From an uncultured Lachnospiraceae bacterium (GTDB lineage Bacteria > Bacillota > Clostridia > Lachnospirales > Lachnospiraceae), in NCBI GenBank assembly GCA_902782625.1, contig CACZNZ010000556.1, positions 1 to 5,878 on the forward strand: a stretch of DNA of 5,878 bases, in the 5' to 3' direction. Positions within the stretch are counted from its first letter, which is position 1. Every line of letters starts with the position of its first letter. The translations under genes and the position numbers were made by a program. Positions 1 through 5,878 of this stretch are shown here, one piece after another. The notes below the pieces were generated by a model. That model was not told the DNA's origin. It was given only the letters and a program-made list of their open reading frames with translations, and made no database searches.

Positions 1-804
1 AAAAGCCGTGCAGGAAGCACCGGAATCGATATGAGCGGCCTTGTGATGGACAGCGACGTCAACACGACTCTCGCCTTTGTACATACACTTGAAGGCGGAG
101 ACAGAGAATTTTCCTTCTACCGCAAACCAGGCGCTGACATGATGCTGACCGAAGATGATGTCATCGCTCATCAGAATCTGATCCGTGATGCGAAGATTTT
201 CCATTACGGTACCCTTTCCATGACGGATGATGAGGTGGAAAAAGCAAGTATCAAAGCGATCGCCATCGCCAAAGAAGCCGGATGTATCCTTTCCTTTGAT
301 CCGAACCTCCGACCTCCGCTGTGGTCAAGCCAGGAAAAGGCGAAAGAAAAGATTGCCTACGGTTTAACCCAGTGTGATGTCTTAAAGATTTCCGACAATG
401 AGATTGAATTTATGACCGGAAAAACAGATCTTGAAGAAGGCGTTTATGATCTGATCCGTACCTATCAGATTCCGTTGATCTTTGCAACCTACGGAAAAGA
501 CGGCAGCAAAGCTTACTATCTACCGAAAGACAAGAGAAACGGTAAGGCTTCCCCGGAAGATTATATCAAGGTTTTTGTACCCGGTTTTGTGAATCCTGAC
601 ACGATCGAGACGACAGGAGCCGGAGACTGTTTCGGCGGCTGCGCGATACATTTTGTATTAAAGTATGGACTGGATGGTTTTAATGAAGACCGGCTCAAGG
701 AGCTTCTCACTTTTGCCAATGGTGCTGCTTCGATCGTGACGACAAGAAAAGGTGCCCTCTGCGTGATGCCGGAAGAAAAGGAAGTTCTTGATTTCATCGG
801 ATAG
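1..804 (+). CDS. Fructokinase, PfkB/ribokinase family (5' end outside the window)
   Basis: This is the C-terminal 267 codons of a cytoplasmic PfkB-family sugar kinase, most like fructokinases that convert fructose to fructose-6-phosphate with ATP. The reading frame is open from base 1, so the ATG at 31 is an internal methionine and not the start. Typical family length is about 310-330 residues, so roughly 50-60 N-terminal residues are missing. Visible landmarks (numbered from the first codon in the window) are the fructokinase-like stretch GIDMSGLVMD near codons 8-17, FDPNLRPPLW at 99-108, the segment CDVLKISDNE, and the PfkB signature TTGAGDCF, whose Asp (codon 209) is the expected catalytic base. 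It ends 9 nt before the GH13 sucrose-cleaving gene, which would supply its fructose. Family assignment is firm. The fructose preference is inferred from motif similarity and context. Confidence 0.93.
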   Translation, partial: KSRAGSTGIDMSGLVMDSDVNTTLAFVHTLEGGDREFSFYRKPGADMMLTEDDVIAHQNLIRDAKIFHYGTLSMTDDEVEKASIKAIAIAKEAGCILSFDPNLRPPLWSSQEKAKEKIAYGLTQCDVLKISDNEIEFMTGKTDLEEGVYDLIRTYQIPLIFATYGKDGSKAYYLPKDKRNGKASPEDYIKVFVPGFVNPDTIETTGAGDCFGGCAIHFVLKYGLDGFNEDRLKELLTFANGAASIVTTRKGALCVMPEEKEVLDFIG

Positions 805-808
805 GAGG
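802..808 (+). promoter_or_regulatory. Ribosome binding site overlapping the fructokinase stop codon
   Basis: The sequence TAGGAGG contains both the fructokinase stop codon (TAG, 802-804) and a near-perfect Shine-Dalgarno core (GGAGG, 804-808). It lies 5 nt before ATG 814 but only 2 nt before the alternative GTG 811, which favours ATG 814 as the true start. The arrangement suggests that ribosomes finishing the kinase re-initiate on the downstream gene. Confidence 0.8.
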
Positions 809-813
809 TTGTG

Positions 814-2685
814 ATGACTGATCCTGAAAGTAAATATAAAAAAGAATTTGCCGCACGGTTTGAGCGGCACTACGATGAATTAAAGTGGCTCTACTGTGAA
901 CTCTATGACAATGATGAGCAGGCATTTGACTATTTTTGTTCCATGCTCTATGAATATTATCTGCAGAGAAAGCCTGCACTTCGTGCCCTGGACAAAAAGA
1001 GGGAGGCAGATCCCGACTGGTATAAAAACAACGCGATGCTAGGCATCCTGATGTATACCAACTGTTTTGCAGGAGACTTAAAAGGTGTGGCTTCCCACAT
1101 CGATTATCTGCAGGAATGTGGTATCAATTATCTGCATCTGATGCCGCTGCTTGAAAGCCCGGAGGGAAGAAGTGACGGCGGTTATGCGGTGTCCGATTTC
1201 AGAAAGGTTGATCCGGCGCTTGGCACGATGGAAGATCTGGCTGATCTTGCCGATGCCTGTCATAAAAGAAATATGAGTGTATGCCTGGATTTCGTGATGA
1301 ATCACACCAGTGAGGATCATGAATGGGCTAAGAGGGCCAGGGCAGGAGAGAAGGAGTATCAGGACCGGTTCTTCTTCTATGAAGACTGGGATATCCCAAG
1401 CCGGTTTGAGGAGACCGTTCCCCAGGTCTTTCCAGAGACTGCACCGGGTAACTTCTCCTGGTGTGAAGAGGCGGGGAAGATCGTCATGACGACCTTCTGG
1501 CCATATCAGTGGGATTTAAATTACGCCAATCCGGTCGTGTTCAACGACATGACTGCCAATATGCTTTATCTGTGTAACCACGGTGTCGATATCATCCGTC
1601 TTGACGCGGTTCCTTATATCTGGAAGGAGCTTGGCACTAACTGCAGGAATCTCCCGAAGGTTCACACGCTGGTTCGCCTGATGCGCATGGCTGCTGAGAT
1701 TGTCTGCCCTGGAACGCTGCTCCTGGGAGAAGTTGTCATGGAACCTTCCAAGGTGGTGCCATATTTTGGCACGGTAGAAAAACCGGAATGCCATATGCTC
1801 TACAATGTCACGACGATGGCAAGCACCTGGCATACCGTGGCTACGAAAGATGTCCGGCTCCTGCGGCACCAGCTCGAGACCGTGTTTGCACTGCCGCGTG
1901 AGTATACTTTCTTAAATTACCTGCGCTGCCACGATGATATCGGCTGGGGACTGGATTATGATTTCCTTTCCCATTACGATATGGAGCAGATCCCGCATAA
2001 GAAATATTTAAATGACTATTTTACCGGAAAAATCTACGGTGTGGACAGCCGCGGGGAGCTTTATAACGACGACCCGGTTCTCGGAGATGCCCGTATGTGC
2101 GGAACCACCGCTTCTTTGTGCGGCCTGGAAGCTGCCTGTTATGAAAAAAATGAGGCAAAGATCGACCGGGCCATCCGGCTTGATCTGATGCTGCACGCTT
2201 TCCTTTTTACGCAAAGCGGTATCCCTGTCTTATACAGTGGTGATGAGATTGGGCAGTTAAATGACTATACCTACCACGAGGATCCTCTTAAACGGCAGGA
2301 CAGCCGTTATCTGCACAGGGGCGACCTTTCCTGGGAGGATGTCGCAAAAAGAACAGAGGATGACACGATTCAGGGAAGGATATTCCAGGGACTTTTAGAA
2401 CTCGAGAATATCCGGAAGGCACATGACGTCTTTGAGACTGCTGCCGATGTGTGGATCGTGGAACCATATAATGATCATATCCTTGGCATTGGAAGATATT
2501 ATAACGGTGAGAAACTGATCGCCTTATTTAATTTCAGTGAAGAGGATGAGACGGCCTGGGTAAATGAGCCAGAAGATTACATCGATCTGATGACAGGAAA
2601 GCCCCGTCCGGCTAAAGCCGTCGGTGTTCCTGCCAATGATTTTGCCTGGCTGCTCACATCATGGAAGGAAGGAGGGGAGAGTTAG
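814..2685 (+). CDS. GH13 subfamily 4 amylosucrase / sucrose hydrolase-like enzyme
   Basis: This 623-residue cytoplasmic alpha-amylase-superfamily enzyme aligns along its whole length with amylosucrase of Neisseria polysaccharea (about 636 residues, recalled from memory). Amylosucrases transfer glucose from sucrose to a glucan and release fructose; GH13_4 sucrose hydrolases use water instead. A helical N-terminal domain (about 1-85) precedes the TIM barrel. The catalytic residues are nucleophile D264 in IIRLDAV, acid/base E306 in LLLGEVV, and the HDD triad H373/D374/D375. The sucrose pocket residues D121 (SDGGY), H164 (NHTS), F228, Q232, R262 and R498 (DSRY) are all kept. No signal peptide is present. 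At two positions linked to glucan binding in the Neisseria enzyme, R226 and R415, this protein has P203 and K396, so hydrolysis or short-chain transfer may dominate. The start is ATG 814, not GTG 811, by ribosome-binding-site spacing. Neighbours are a fructokinase and a sucrose-type PTS. Family is certain; exact reaction is not. Confidence 0.9.
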   Translation: MTDPESKYKKEFAARFERHYDELKWLYCELYDNDEQAFDYFCSMLYEYYLQRKPALRALDKKREADPDWYKNNAMLGILMYTNCFAGDLKGVASHIDYLQECGINYLHLMPLLESPEGRSDGGYAVSDFRKVDPALGTMEDLADLADACHKRNMSVCLDFVMNHTSEDHEWAKRARAGEKEYQDRFFFYEDWDIPSRFEETVPQVFPETAPGNFSWCEEAGKIVMTTFWPYQWDLNYANPVVFNDMTANMLYLCNHGVDIIRLDAVPYIWKELGTNCRNLPKVHTLVRLMRMAAEIVCPGTLLLGEVVMEPSKVVPYFGTVEKPECHMLYNVTTMASTWHTVATKDVRLLRHQLETVFALPREYTFLNYLRCHDDIGWGLDYDFLSHYDMEQIPHKKYLNDYFTGKIYGVDSRGELYNDDPVLGDARMCGTTASLCGLEAACYEKNEAKIDRAIRLDLMLHAFLFTQSGIPVLYSGDEIGQLNDYTYHEDPLKRQDSRYLHRGDLSWEDVAKRTEDDTIQGRIFQGLLELENIRKAHDVFETAADVWIVEPYNDHILGIGRYYNGEKLIALFNFSEEDETAWVNEPEDYIDLMTGKPRPAKAVGVPANDFAWLLTSWKEGGES

Positions 2686-2806
2686 CAGAGGTTTGTGTTA
2701 TGCGGCAGTATCTGCAGCTAAGATCTGTGACCCTTACTGACAAGGGTGGGCAACACAGGTAACTCGCATCATACAGATTGCTCTGCTTCATACGCCAAAA
2801 ACCTTT
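2684..2806. repeat. Foldable intergenic element with nested inverted repeats
   Basis: Between the GH13 stop and the PTS promoter lies a segment with many complementary stretches. AGGTTT (2689-2694) faces AAACCT (2799-2804), and TATG (2699-2702) faces CATA (2789-2792). AGCAGAG (2684-2690) is perfectly complementary to CTCTGCT (2781-2787), and ATGCG (2700-2704) to CGCAT (2765-2769). Inside are a GCAG/CTGC hairpin (2705-2715) and a two-part hairpin: CTGTG/CACAG (2725-2729 with 2754-2758) capped by ACCCTT/AAGGGT (2730-2735 with 2742-2747). Some pairings exclude each other. It has no U-tract, so it is not a standard terminator. It could be a structured 3' UTR, a small dispersed repeat or an unrecognised structured RNA; I match it to no known family. 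Confidence 0.5.
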
Positions 2807-2831
2807 CACAAAAAAGATCATTTAATATAAT
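2805..2831 (+). promoter_or_regulatory. Sigma-A-type promoter of the PTS permease gene
   Basis: A perfect -10 hexamer TATAAT (2826-2831) is preceded by TTCACA (2805-2810), a one-mismatch -35 with a short 15-nt spacer; TTTCAC (2804-2809) gives 16 nt. The A/T-rich spacer supports the call. Transcription would start near 2837-2839, leaving a leader of about 50 nt. This gives the permease expression independent of the upstream kinase/GH13 pair. Confidence 0.7.
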
Positions 2832-2873
2832 ACTTTCTTTAACCGGAGAACTTATTAACAACACATTTTAAGA

Positions 2874-2880
2874 AGAGAGG
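2874..2880 (+). promoter_or_regulatory. Ribosome binding site of the PTS permease
   Basis: AGAGAGG lies 10 nt before ATG 2891 in an A-rich leader. It is somewhat distant but the only purine-rich site near this start, and the encoded protein begins exactly as sucrose IIB domains do. Confidence 0.6.
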
Positions 2881-2890
2881 AAAAACTAAA

Positions 2891-4789
2891 ATGGCATTGG
2901 ATTACAGAAAATGCGCACAGGAGATTTTTGACAATCTTGGCGGCAAAGACAATATCGTCAGTGCTGCACACTGTGCTACACGACTTCGTCTGGTTATTGC
3001 TGACAACAGCAAACTGAACACGGAAGCCCTTGACCAGGTTGAAGGTGTGAAGGGTATGTTCGAGAATGGCGGTCAGCTCCAGCTGATCATCGGAACAGGT
3101 ACTGTCAACAAAGTATATGATGAGTTTATCGACATTTCCGGTGTAAGTGCTGCTTCCAAGGATGAAGTCAAAGCTGCTGCCGCTGCTCAGCAGCCAATCT
3201 GGAAACGTATGGTTAAGACCATCGGTGATGTATTCGTTCCGATTCTTCCGGCTATCGTTGCATCCGGTCTTTTGATGGGTGTCGTAGAGGCTCTTGGTAA
3301 AGCGATTCCGAATTTTGCTTCTACAGACTGGTACGGATTCCTTGATATGATCGCAAATACGGCATTTGCATATCTGCCGGTTATCGTAGCGATCAGTGCT
3401 GCCCGTGTATTCGGTGGCAATATCTTCCTTGGCGCTGTAGTTGGTCTGTCCATGATCCATTCTTCCCTGACCAATGGCTGGGCTGCTGCAGATGGCTATA
3501 ATGTATGGTATCTGTTCGGCAAGGGTATTAAGGTCGGCGGATATACGTTAGGTCAGGTCAACCAGCTTGGTTATCAGGGTCACGTTATCCCAGTAATCAT
3601 CGCGGTGTTCATCATGTGTAAGCTGGAATCGTGGCTTCACAAACATGTACCTGAAGTAATCGATCTTTTTGTAACTCCGATCACCACTGTTTTTGTAACC
3701 TGTTTCCTTACCTTTACCATTATCGGACCTATCTTCTCCTTCCTGGAGACTCAGGTTCTTAATGGAGCACAGATCCTTGTTCAGAACGTATTTGGTGCAG
3801 CAATCATGGGTGCGATCTATCCGGTAACCGTTGTAATGGGTCTCCACCATATGTACAATGTTATCGAGGCCGGAATGCTTTCCGTAGAAGGCGGATTGAA
3901 TACCTGGATGCCGATCGCTTCCTCTGCAAACTTTGCACAGTTTGGTGCCTGTCTCGCTGTAGGTCTGAAATGCTACAACAGCCGTACCAAACAGGTAGCG
4001 ATCCCATCCTCCATGTCTGCAGCTCTTGGTATCACCGAGCCGGCTATCTTCGGTGTGAACATGCGTTTCTTTAAACCGTTCGTATGTGGTATGATCGGCG
4101 GCGCTTGCGGTGCATTCTTTGGAGCACTCGTAGGACTTGGCGCAAAAGCTTATGGTGTAACCGGTATCCCCGGATATCTTACCATTACCAATTATCCGCT
4201 CTATACCGTGATGCTTCTTATCGCAGGTGGTATTGCCTTTGCACTTACCTGGGTTATCTGGAAAGAAGATCAAAAAGATATCGACGCAGAGAACAAGAGA
4301 AAAGCAATCGAAGCAGAAAAAGAAGCTGCACAGGATGCCTTCAAAGCTCCTGATAACTACGTTATGAGTTGTGCAGCAGGTAAGGTTCTTGCTCCTTGTA
4401 ATGGTGAAGTGATCGCCAGAGATATGATTCCGGATCCGACATTTGCATCCGGACTGCTCGGTGACGGTGTCGGCATCAATCCAGCCGAAGGTATTGTCGT
4501 AGCTCCATTTGACGGTACGATCAGCTCCGTTGCAGCAAGCAAACATGCGATCGGTCTTACCAGCGAAGGTGGTATGGAACTTCTGATCCATGTCGGCGTT
4601 GATACAGTTAAGATGGAAGGCGACGGATTCGAACCACAGGTCAGCGAAGGCGATCAGGTGAAAGAAGGAGATGTGATCCTGAACTTCAGCAAAGACAAGA
4701 TCGCAGAAGCCGGATACAGTGACTGTGTTGTTGTCCTGATGGCAAACTCCGATATGATGGAAGATTTCAAAGCAGGAGACAATCTGTAA
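2891..4789 (+). CDS. Sucrose-type PTS permease, fused IIBCA
   Basis: This 632-residue membrane protein of the phosphotransferase glucose/sucrose family takes up and phosphorylates a sugar, most likely sucrose to sucrose-6-phosphate. The IIB domain (about 1-85) carries the phospho-cysteine C28 in AAHCATRLR. An Ala-rich linker follows, then the multi-span IIC channel (about 105-457) with the GITEP signature at 380-384. A charged Lys/Glu/Ala linker (about 458-487) leads to a C-terminal IIA domain of the glucose type with H552 and phospho-histidine H567, 15 residues apart as in E. coli IIA-Glc (H75/H90). Sucrose rather than beta-glucoside or trehalose is inferred from AAHCATRLRLV and GTGTVNKVYDEF in IIB, and from the neighbouring fructokinase and sucrose-cleaving enzyme. 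All domains look complete. Its nine Arg codons are CGT, AGA or CGA, with no CGG or AGG, whereas the GH13 gene uses CGG often; this suggests higher expression. It has its own promoter and terminator. Confidence 0.92.
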   Translation: MALDYRKCAQEIFDNLGGKDNIVSAAHCATRLRLVIADNSKLNTEALDQVEGVKGMFENGGQLQLIIGTGTVNKVYDEFIDISGVSAASKDEVKAAAAAQQPIWKRMVKTIGDVFVPILPAIVASGLLMGVVEALGKAIPNFASTDWYGFLDMIANTAFAYLPVIVAISAARVFGGNIFLGAVVGLSMIHSSLTNGWAAADGYNVWYLFGKGIKVGGYTLGQVNQLGYQGHVIPVIIAVFIMCKLESWLHKHVPEVIDLFVTPITTVFVTCFLTFTIIGPIFSFLETQVLNGAQILVQNVFGAAIMGAIYPVTVVMGLHHMYNVIEAGMLSVEGGLNTWMPIASSANFAQFGACLAVGLKCYNSRTKQVAIPSSMSAALGITEPAIFGVNMRFFKPFVCGMIGGACGAFFGALVGLGAKAYGVTGIPGYLTITNYPLYTVMLLIAGGIAFALTWVIWKEDQKDIDAENKRKAIEAEKEAAQDAFKAPDNYVMSCAAGKVLAPCNGEVIARDMIPDPTFASGLLGDGVGINPAEGIVVAPFDGTISSVAASKHAIGLTSEGGMELLIHVGVDTVKMEGDGFEPQVSEGDQVKEGDVILNFSKDKIAEAGYSDCVVVLMANSDMMEDFKAGDNL

Positions 4790-4828
4790 ACGGTATTATA
4801 ACATTCGAATCATAAATCTTTAAGGTTT

Positions 4829-4880
4829 ACTGCCATCAGACACAGTGCATCTTTTGCCACTGATCTGATGGCAGTTTTTT
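4829..4880 (+). terminator. Strong rho-independent terminator after the PTS gene
   Basis: A perfect 12-bp stem pairs 4829-4840 (ACTGCCATCAGA) with 4864-4875 (TCTGATGGCAGT). A further 5-bp inner stem, CAGTG/CACTG (4843-4847 with 4858-4862), lies inside it. The stem ends in a run of six T (4875-4880). It lies 40 nt past the PTS stop codon and separates the sugar genes from the peptidase gene. Confidence 0.93.
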
Positions 4881-4890
4881 GTTGTAAATC

Positions 4891-4919
4891 TTTTTCTTTT
4901 CCTCATAATGTGCTATAAT
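4891..4919 (+). promoter_or_regulatory. Extended -10 promoter of the carboxypeptidase-like gene
   Basis: TATAAT (4914-4919) is preceded by TG at 4911-4912, giving the extended -10 form TGCTATAAT. The region 17 nt upstream (4891-4896, TTTTTC) is only a poor -35, which extended -10 promoters tolerate. Transcription would start near 4926, giving a leader of about 50 nt. Confidence 0.72.
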
Positions 4920-4961
4920 AAATGTTCGGAAAATGACTTTTTTATGTCAGAATAAATGAAC

Positions 4962-4968
4962 AGGGAGA
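4962..4968 (+). promoter_or_regulatory. Ribosome binding site of the carboxypeptidase-like gene
   Basis: AGGGAGA precedes ATG 4978 by 9 nt. It supports this start, which opens directly onto a signal peptide, over the out-of-frame ATG at 4956. Confidence 0.6.
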
Positions 4969-4977
4969 GTAGATATT

Positions 4978-5820
4978 ATGAAAAACAAACACCATTCCGG
5001 TCTGTACCTCAGGCTGTTTTTCGCATTGCTTTTCGCATTGTTTCTGGGAAGTTTGTCCGGGCTGGATACGTGGGCGGCAAGAAAGCCGTCGTTAAACGCG
5101 AAGAGTGCGGTAGTCATGGATATGGAAACCGGCAAGATCCTGTATGGCAAGAATACCTATCAACGCCGCAATCAGGCCAGTCTCACTAAACTCATGACAG
5201 TTACTCTGGCGCTCGAGGCAAACAAGCCTTCTCAGAAAGTGACGATTCCACACCGGGCTGCTATCGTGAAGTTTTCTCATTTTCCGCTTCTTACAGGCGA
5301 TGTTTTTTATGTGAGAGATCTTGGCTACGGAGCCATGTTGCCGTCTAGCAATGGCTGCTGTACAGCGCTCGCCCTAAAGACATCGGGATCTTTAGGGAAA
5401 TTCGTCGGCAGGATGAACCGGAAGGCGAAAGAGCTCGGATGCAAGAAGACACATTATGTCAATACGCACGGTCTGCCGATTGGCAATCATTATTCGTGTG
5501 CCTATGATACGGCATTGATCCTGCGCTATGCCTACTCCAATGCGAATGTACGCAAATATATGAGTACAAAGTCCAGAACTTTTAGGACACTGAAGAAAAG
5601 ACGCCGGATTCGTCTGCGCAATACCAACAAACTTCTTGGCAGCTATAAAGGTGTAATCTGCGGCAAAACCGGTACTACGAGAATGGCTGGGTTCTGTCTT
5701 GCCACAGTTTACCAGTATAAAGAGAAAGATTATGCTGTGGTTGTCCTTGGATGCCGCAGTGAGAAAATGCGCCAGAACGACAGTAAGAAGCTGTACCGTT
5801 ATGTGCGTAGTATCAGATAA
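4978..5820 (+). CDS. Short secreted D-alanyl-D-alanine carboxypeptidase-like protein (S11 family)
   Basis: This 280-residue penicillin-binding-protein-type serine peptidase probably trims the terminal D-Ala from cell-wall stem peptides outside the membrane. A signal peptide is clear: a basic start (MKNKHH), a hydrophobic core at about 13-29, and a likely cleavage after TWA (residue 33) or the next Ala. The three active-site motifs are present: SLTK (S68 nucleophile, K71), S123-x-N125, and K230-T-G. The flanking HGLPIGNHYS segment is also typical of the family. The protein is much shorter than classical DacA/DacF enzymes (about 380-450 residues): it ends soon after the catalytic domain and lacks the C-terminal beta domain and membrane anchor, so it may be freely secreted or wall-bound. 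Oddities are SSNGCC in place of the usual SGNDAA, seven cysteines in the mature part, and a very basic C-terminal half. It is unrelated to the sugar genes upstream and has its own promoter. Confidence 0.88.
   Translation: MKNKHHSGLYLRLFFALLFALFLGSLSGLDTWAARKPSLNAKSAVVMDMETGKILYGKNTYQRRNQASLTKLMTVTLALEANKPSQKVTIPHRAAIVKFSHFPLLTGDVFYVRDLGYGAMLPSSNGCCTALALKTSGSLGKFVGRMNRKAKELGCKKTHYVNTHGLPIGNHYSCAYDTALILRYAYSNANVRKYMSTKSRTFRTLKKRRRIRLRNTNKLLGSYKGVICGKTGTTRMAGFCLATVYQYKEKDYAVVVLGCRSEKMRQNDSKKLYRYVRSIR
5018..5041 (+). repeat. 12-bp tandem duplication in the signal peptide
   Basis: Two adjacent 12-base copies of TTTTCGCATTG(C/T) differ only at the last base. They lie in frame and encode the repeated residues F-A-L-L/F-A-L-F (15-22) of the hydrophobic core, so gain or loss of a copy would change signal-peptide length by four residues without a frameshift. 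Confidence 0.8.
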
Positions 5821-5834
5821 GAGTATCGGGGAAA

Positions 5835-5838
5835 GGAG
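5835..5838 (+). promoter_or_regulatory. Ribosome binding site for the gene at 5847
   Basis: GGAG within AAAGGAGAG (5832-5840) lies 8 nt before GTG 5847, near-ideal spacing. It is what supports calling a new gene in the last 32 bases. Confidence 0.65.
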
Positions 5839-5846
5839 AGATCTGC

Positions 5847-5878
5847 GTGAACAGAGAAGACTATTTTGAAACCTATGG
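5847..5878 (+). CDS. Start of an unidentified gene (3' end outside the window)
   Basis: Only the first 10 codons are visible, reading (M)NREDYFETY from a GTG start 26 nt after the stop of the peptidase gene. A strong ribosome binding site stands in front and no terminator is seen between the two genes, so they are probably co-transcribed. The fragment is too short to assign a family. The start is acidic and polar with no sign of a signal peptide so far. Confidence 0.6.
   Translation, partial: MNREDYFETY

Noticed and set aside
811..813. GTG as the start of the GH13 gene
   Set aside because: It lies only 2 nt from the GGAGG core; ATG 814 has normal 5-nt spacing.
2730..2747. ACCCTT/AAGGGT hairpin as an intrinsic terminator of the GH13 gene
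   Set aside because: It is followed by GGGCAACACAGG, with no T-run.
2700..2762. 20-codon open frame starting ATG 2700 behind AGAGG, a possible leader peptide
   Set aside because: It lies upstream of the PTS promoter, has no codon run typical of attenuation and no terminator after it. Chance is the simpler explanation.
2689..2804. SacT/LicT-type antiterminator (RAT) site, suggested by GGTTTGTG and GCCAAAAACC
   Set aside because: The two halves are about 100 nt apart instead of within a ~30-nt hairpin, and there is no terminator between them and the PTS gene.
2855..3460. 201-codon minus-strand open frame over the PTS start
   Set aside because: It is antisense to the IIB domain with no recognisable family, and is best explained as a shadow of the real gene.
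3548..4591. Long open frame of 347 codons on the minus strand inside the PTS gene
   Set aside because: It is fully antisense to a clear PTS permease, and its translation is rich in Cys, His and Arg with no recognisable domain. Codon bias of the sense gene explains its openness.
4956..5189. 77-codon open frame overlapping the carboxypeptidase start in another frame
   Set aside because: It has no good ribosome binding site or recognisable product and overlaps a convincing signal peptide and catalytic domain.

Overview
The window reads as ordinary chromosomal DNA from a low-to-moderate GC Gram-positive anaerobe. It most resembles a gut Clostridia/Lachnospiraceae-type Firmicute. This inference rests on strong AGGAGG-type ribosome binding sites, TATAAT promoters, a fused sucrose-type PTS IIBCA permease, and a secreted S11 peptidase. 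All genes are on the + strand. No mobile element, CRISPR array, tRNA or rRNA was seen.

Positions 1-2685 hold a sucrose-metabolism gene pair. The 3' part of a PfkB-family fructokinase (its 5' end lies outside the window) is followed after 9 nt by a full-length GH13 subfamily 4 enzyme of the amylosucrase/sucrose-hydrolase type. The fructokinase stop codon lies inside the Shine-Dalgarno sequence of the GH13 gene, so the two are probably translationally coupled. The enzyme would release fructose from sucrose and the kinase would phosphorylate it.

Positions 2686-2890 form a 205-nt gap. Its first part is a compact, highly foldable ~120-nt segment bounded by inverted repeats. Next comes a clear promoter (TATAAT at 2826-2831), then the ribosome binding site of a 632-residue PTS permease with IIB, IIC and IIA domains that resembles sucrose permeases. 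This gene ends at 4789 and is closed by a strong intrinsic terminator (4829-4880).

Positions 4881-5878 are a separate unit. An extended -10 promoter leads to a short secreted D-alanyl-D-alanine carboxypeptidase-like protein (S11 family) with an unusual SxN motif and many cysteines. The first codons of another gene follow, starting at GTG 5847 behind a strong ribosome binding site.

The main biological question is how the sugar genes fit together. A sucrose PTS delivers sucrose-6-phosphate, normally cleaved by a GH32 hydrolase or a GH13_18 phosphorylase. The enzyme next to it here keeps the tight glucose pocket of amylosucrases, which should prefer unphosphorylated sucrose. Either the two genes serve parallel routes, a conventional hydrolase lies outside the window, or this GH13_4 enzyme has a substrate not yet assigned.
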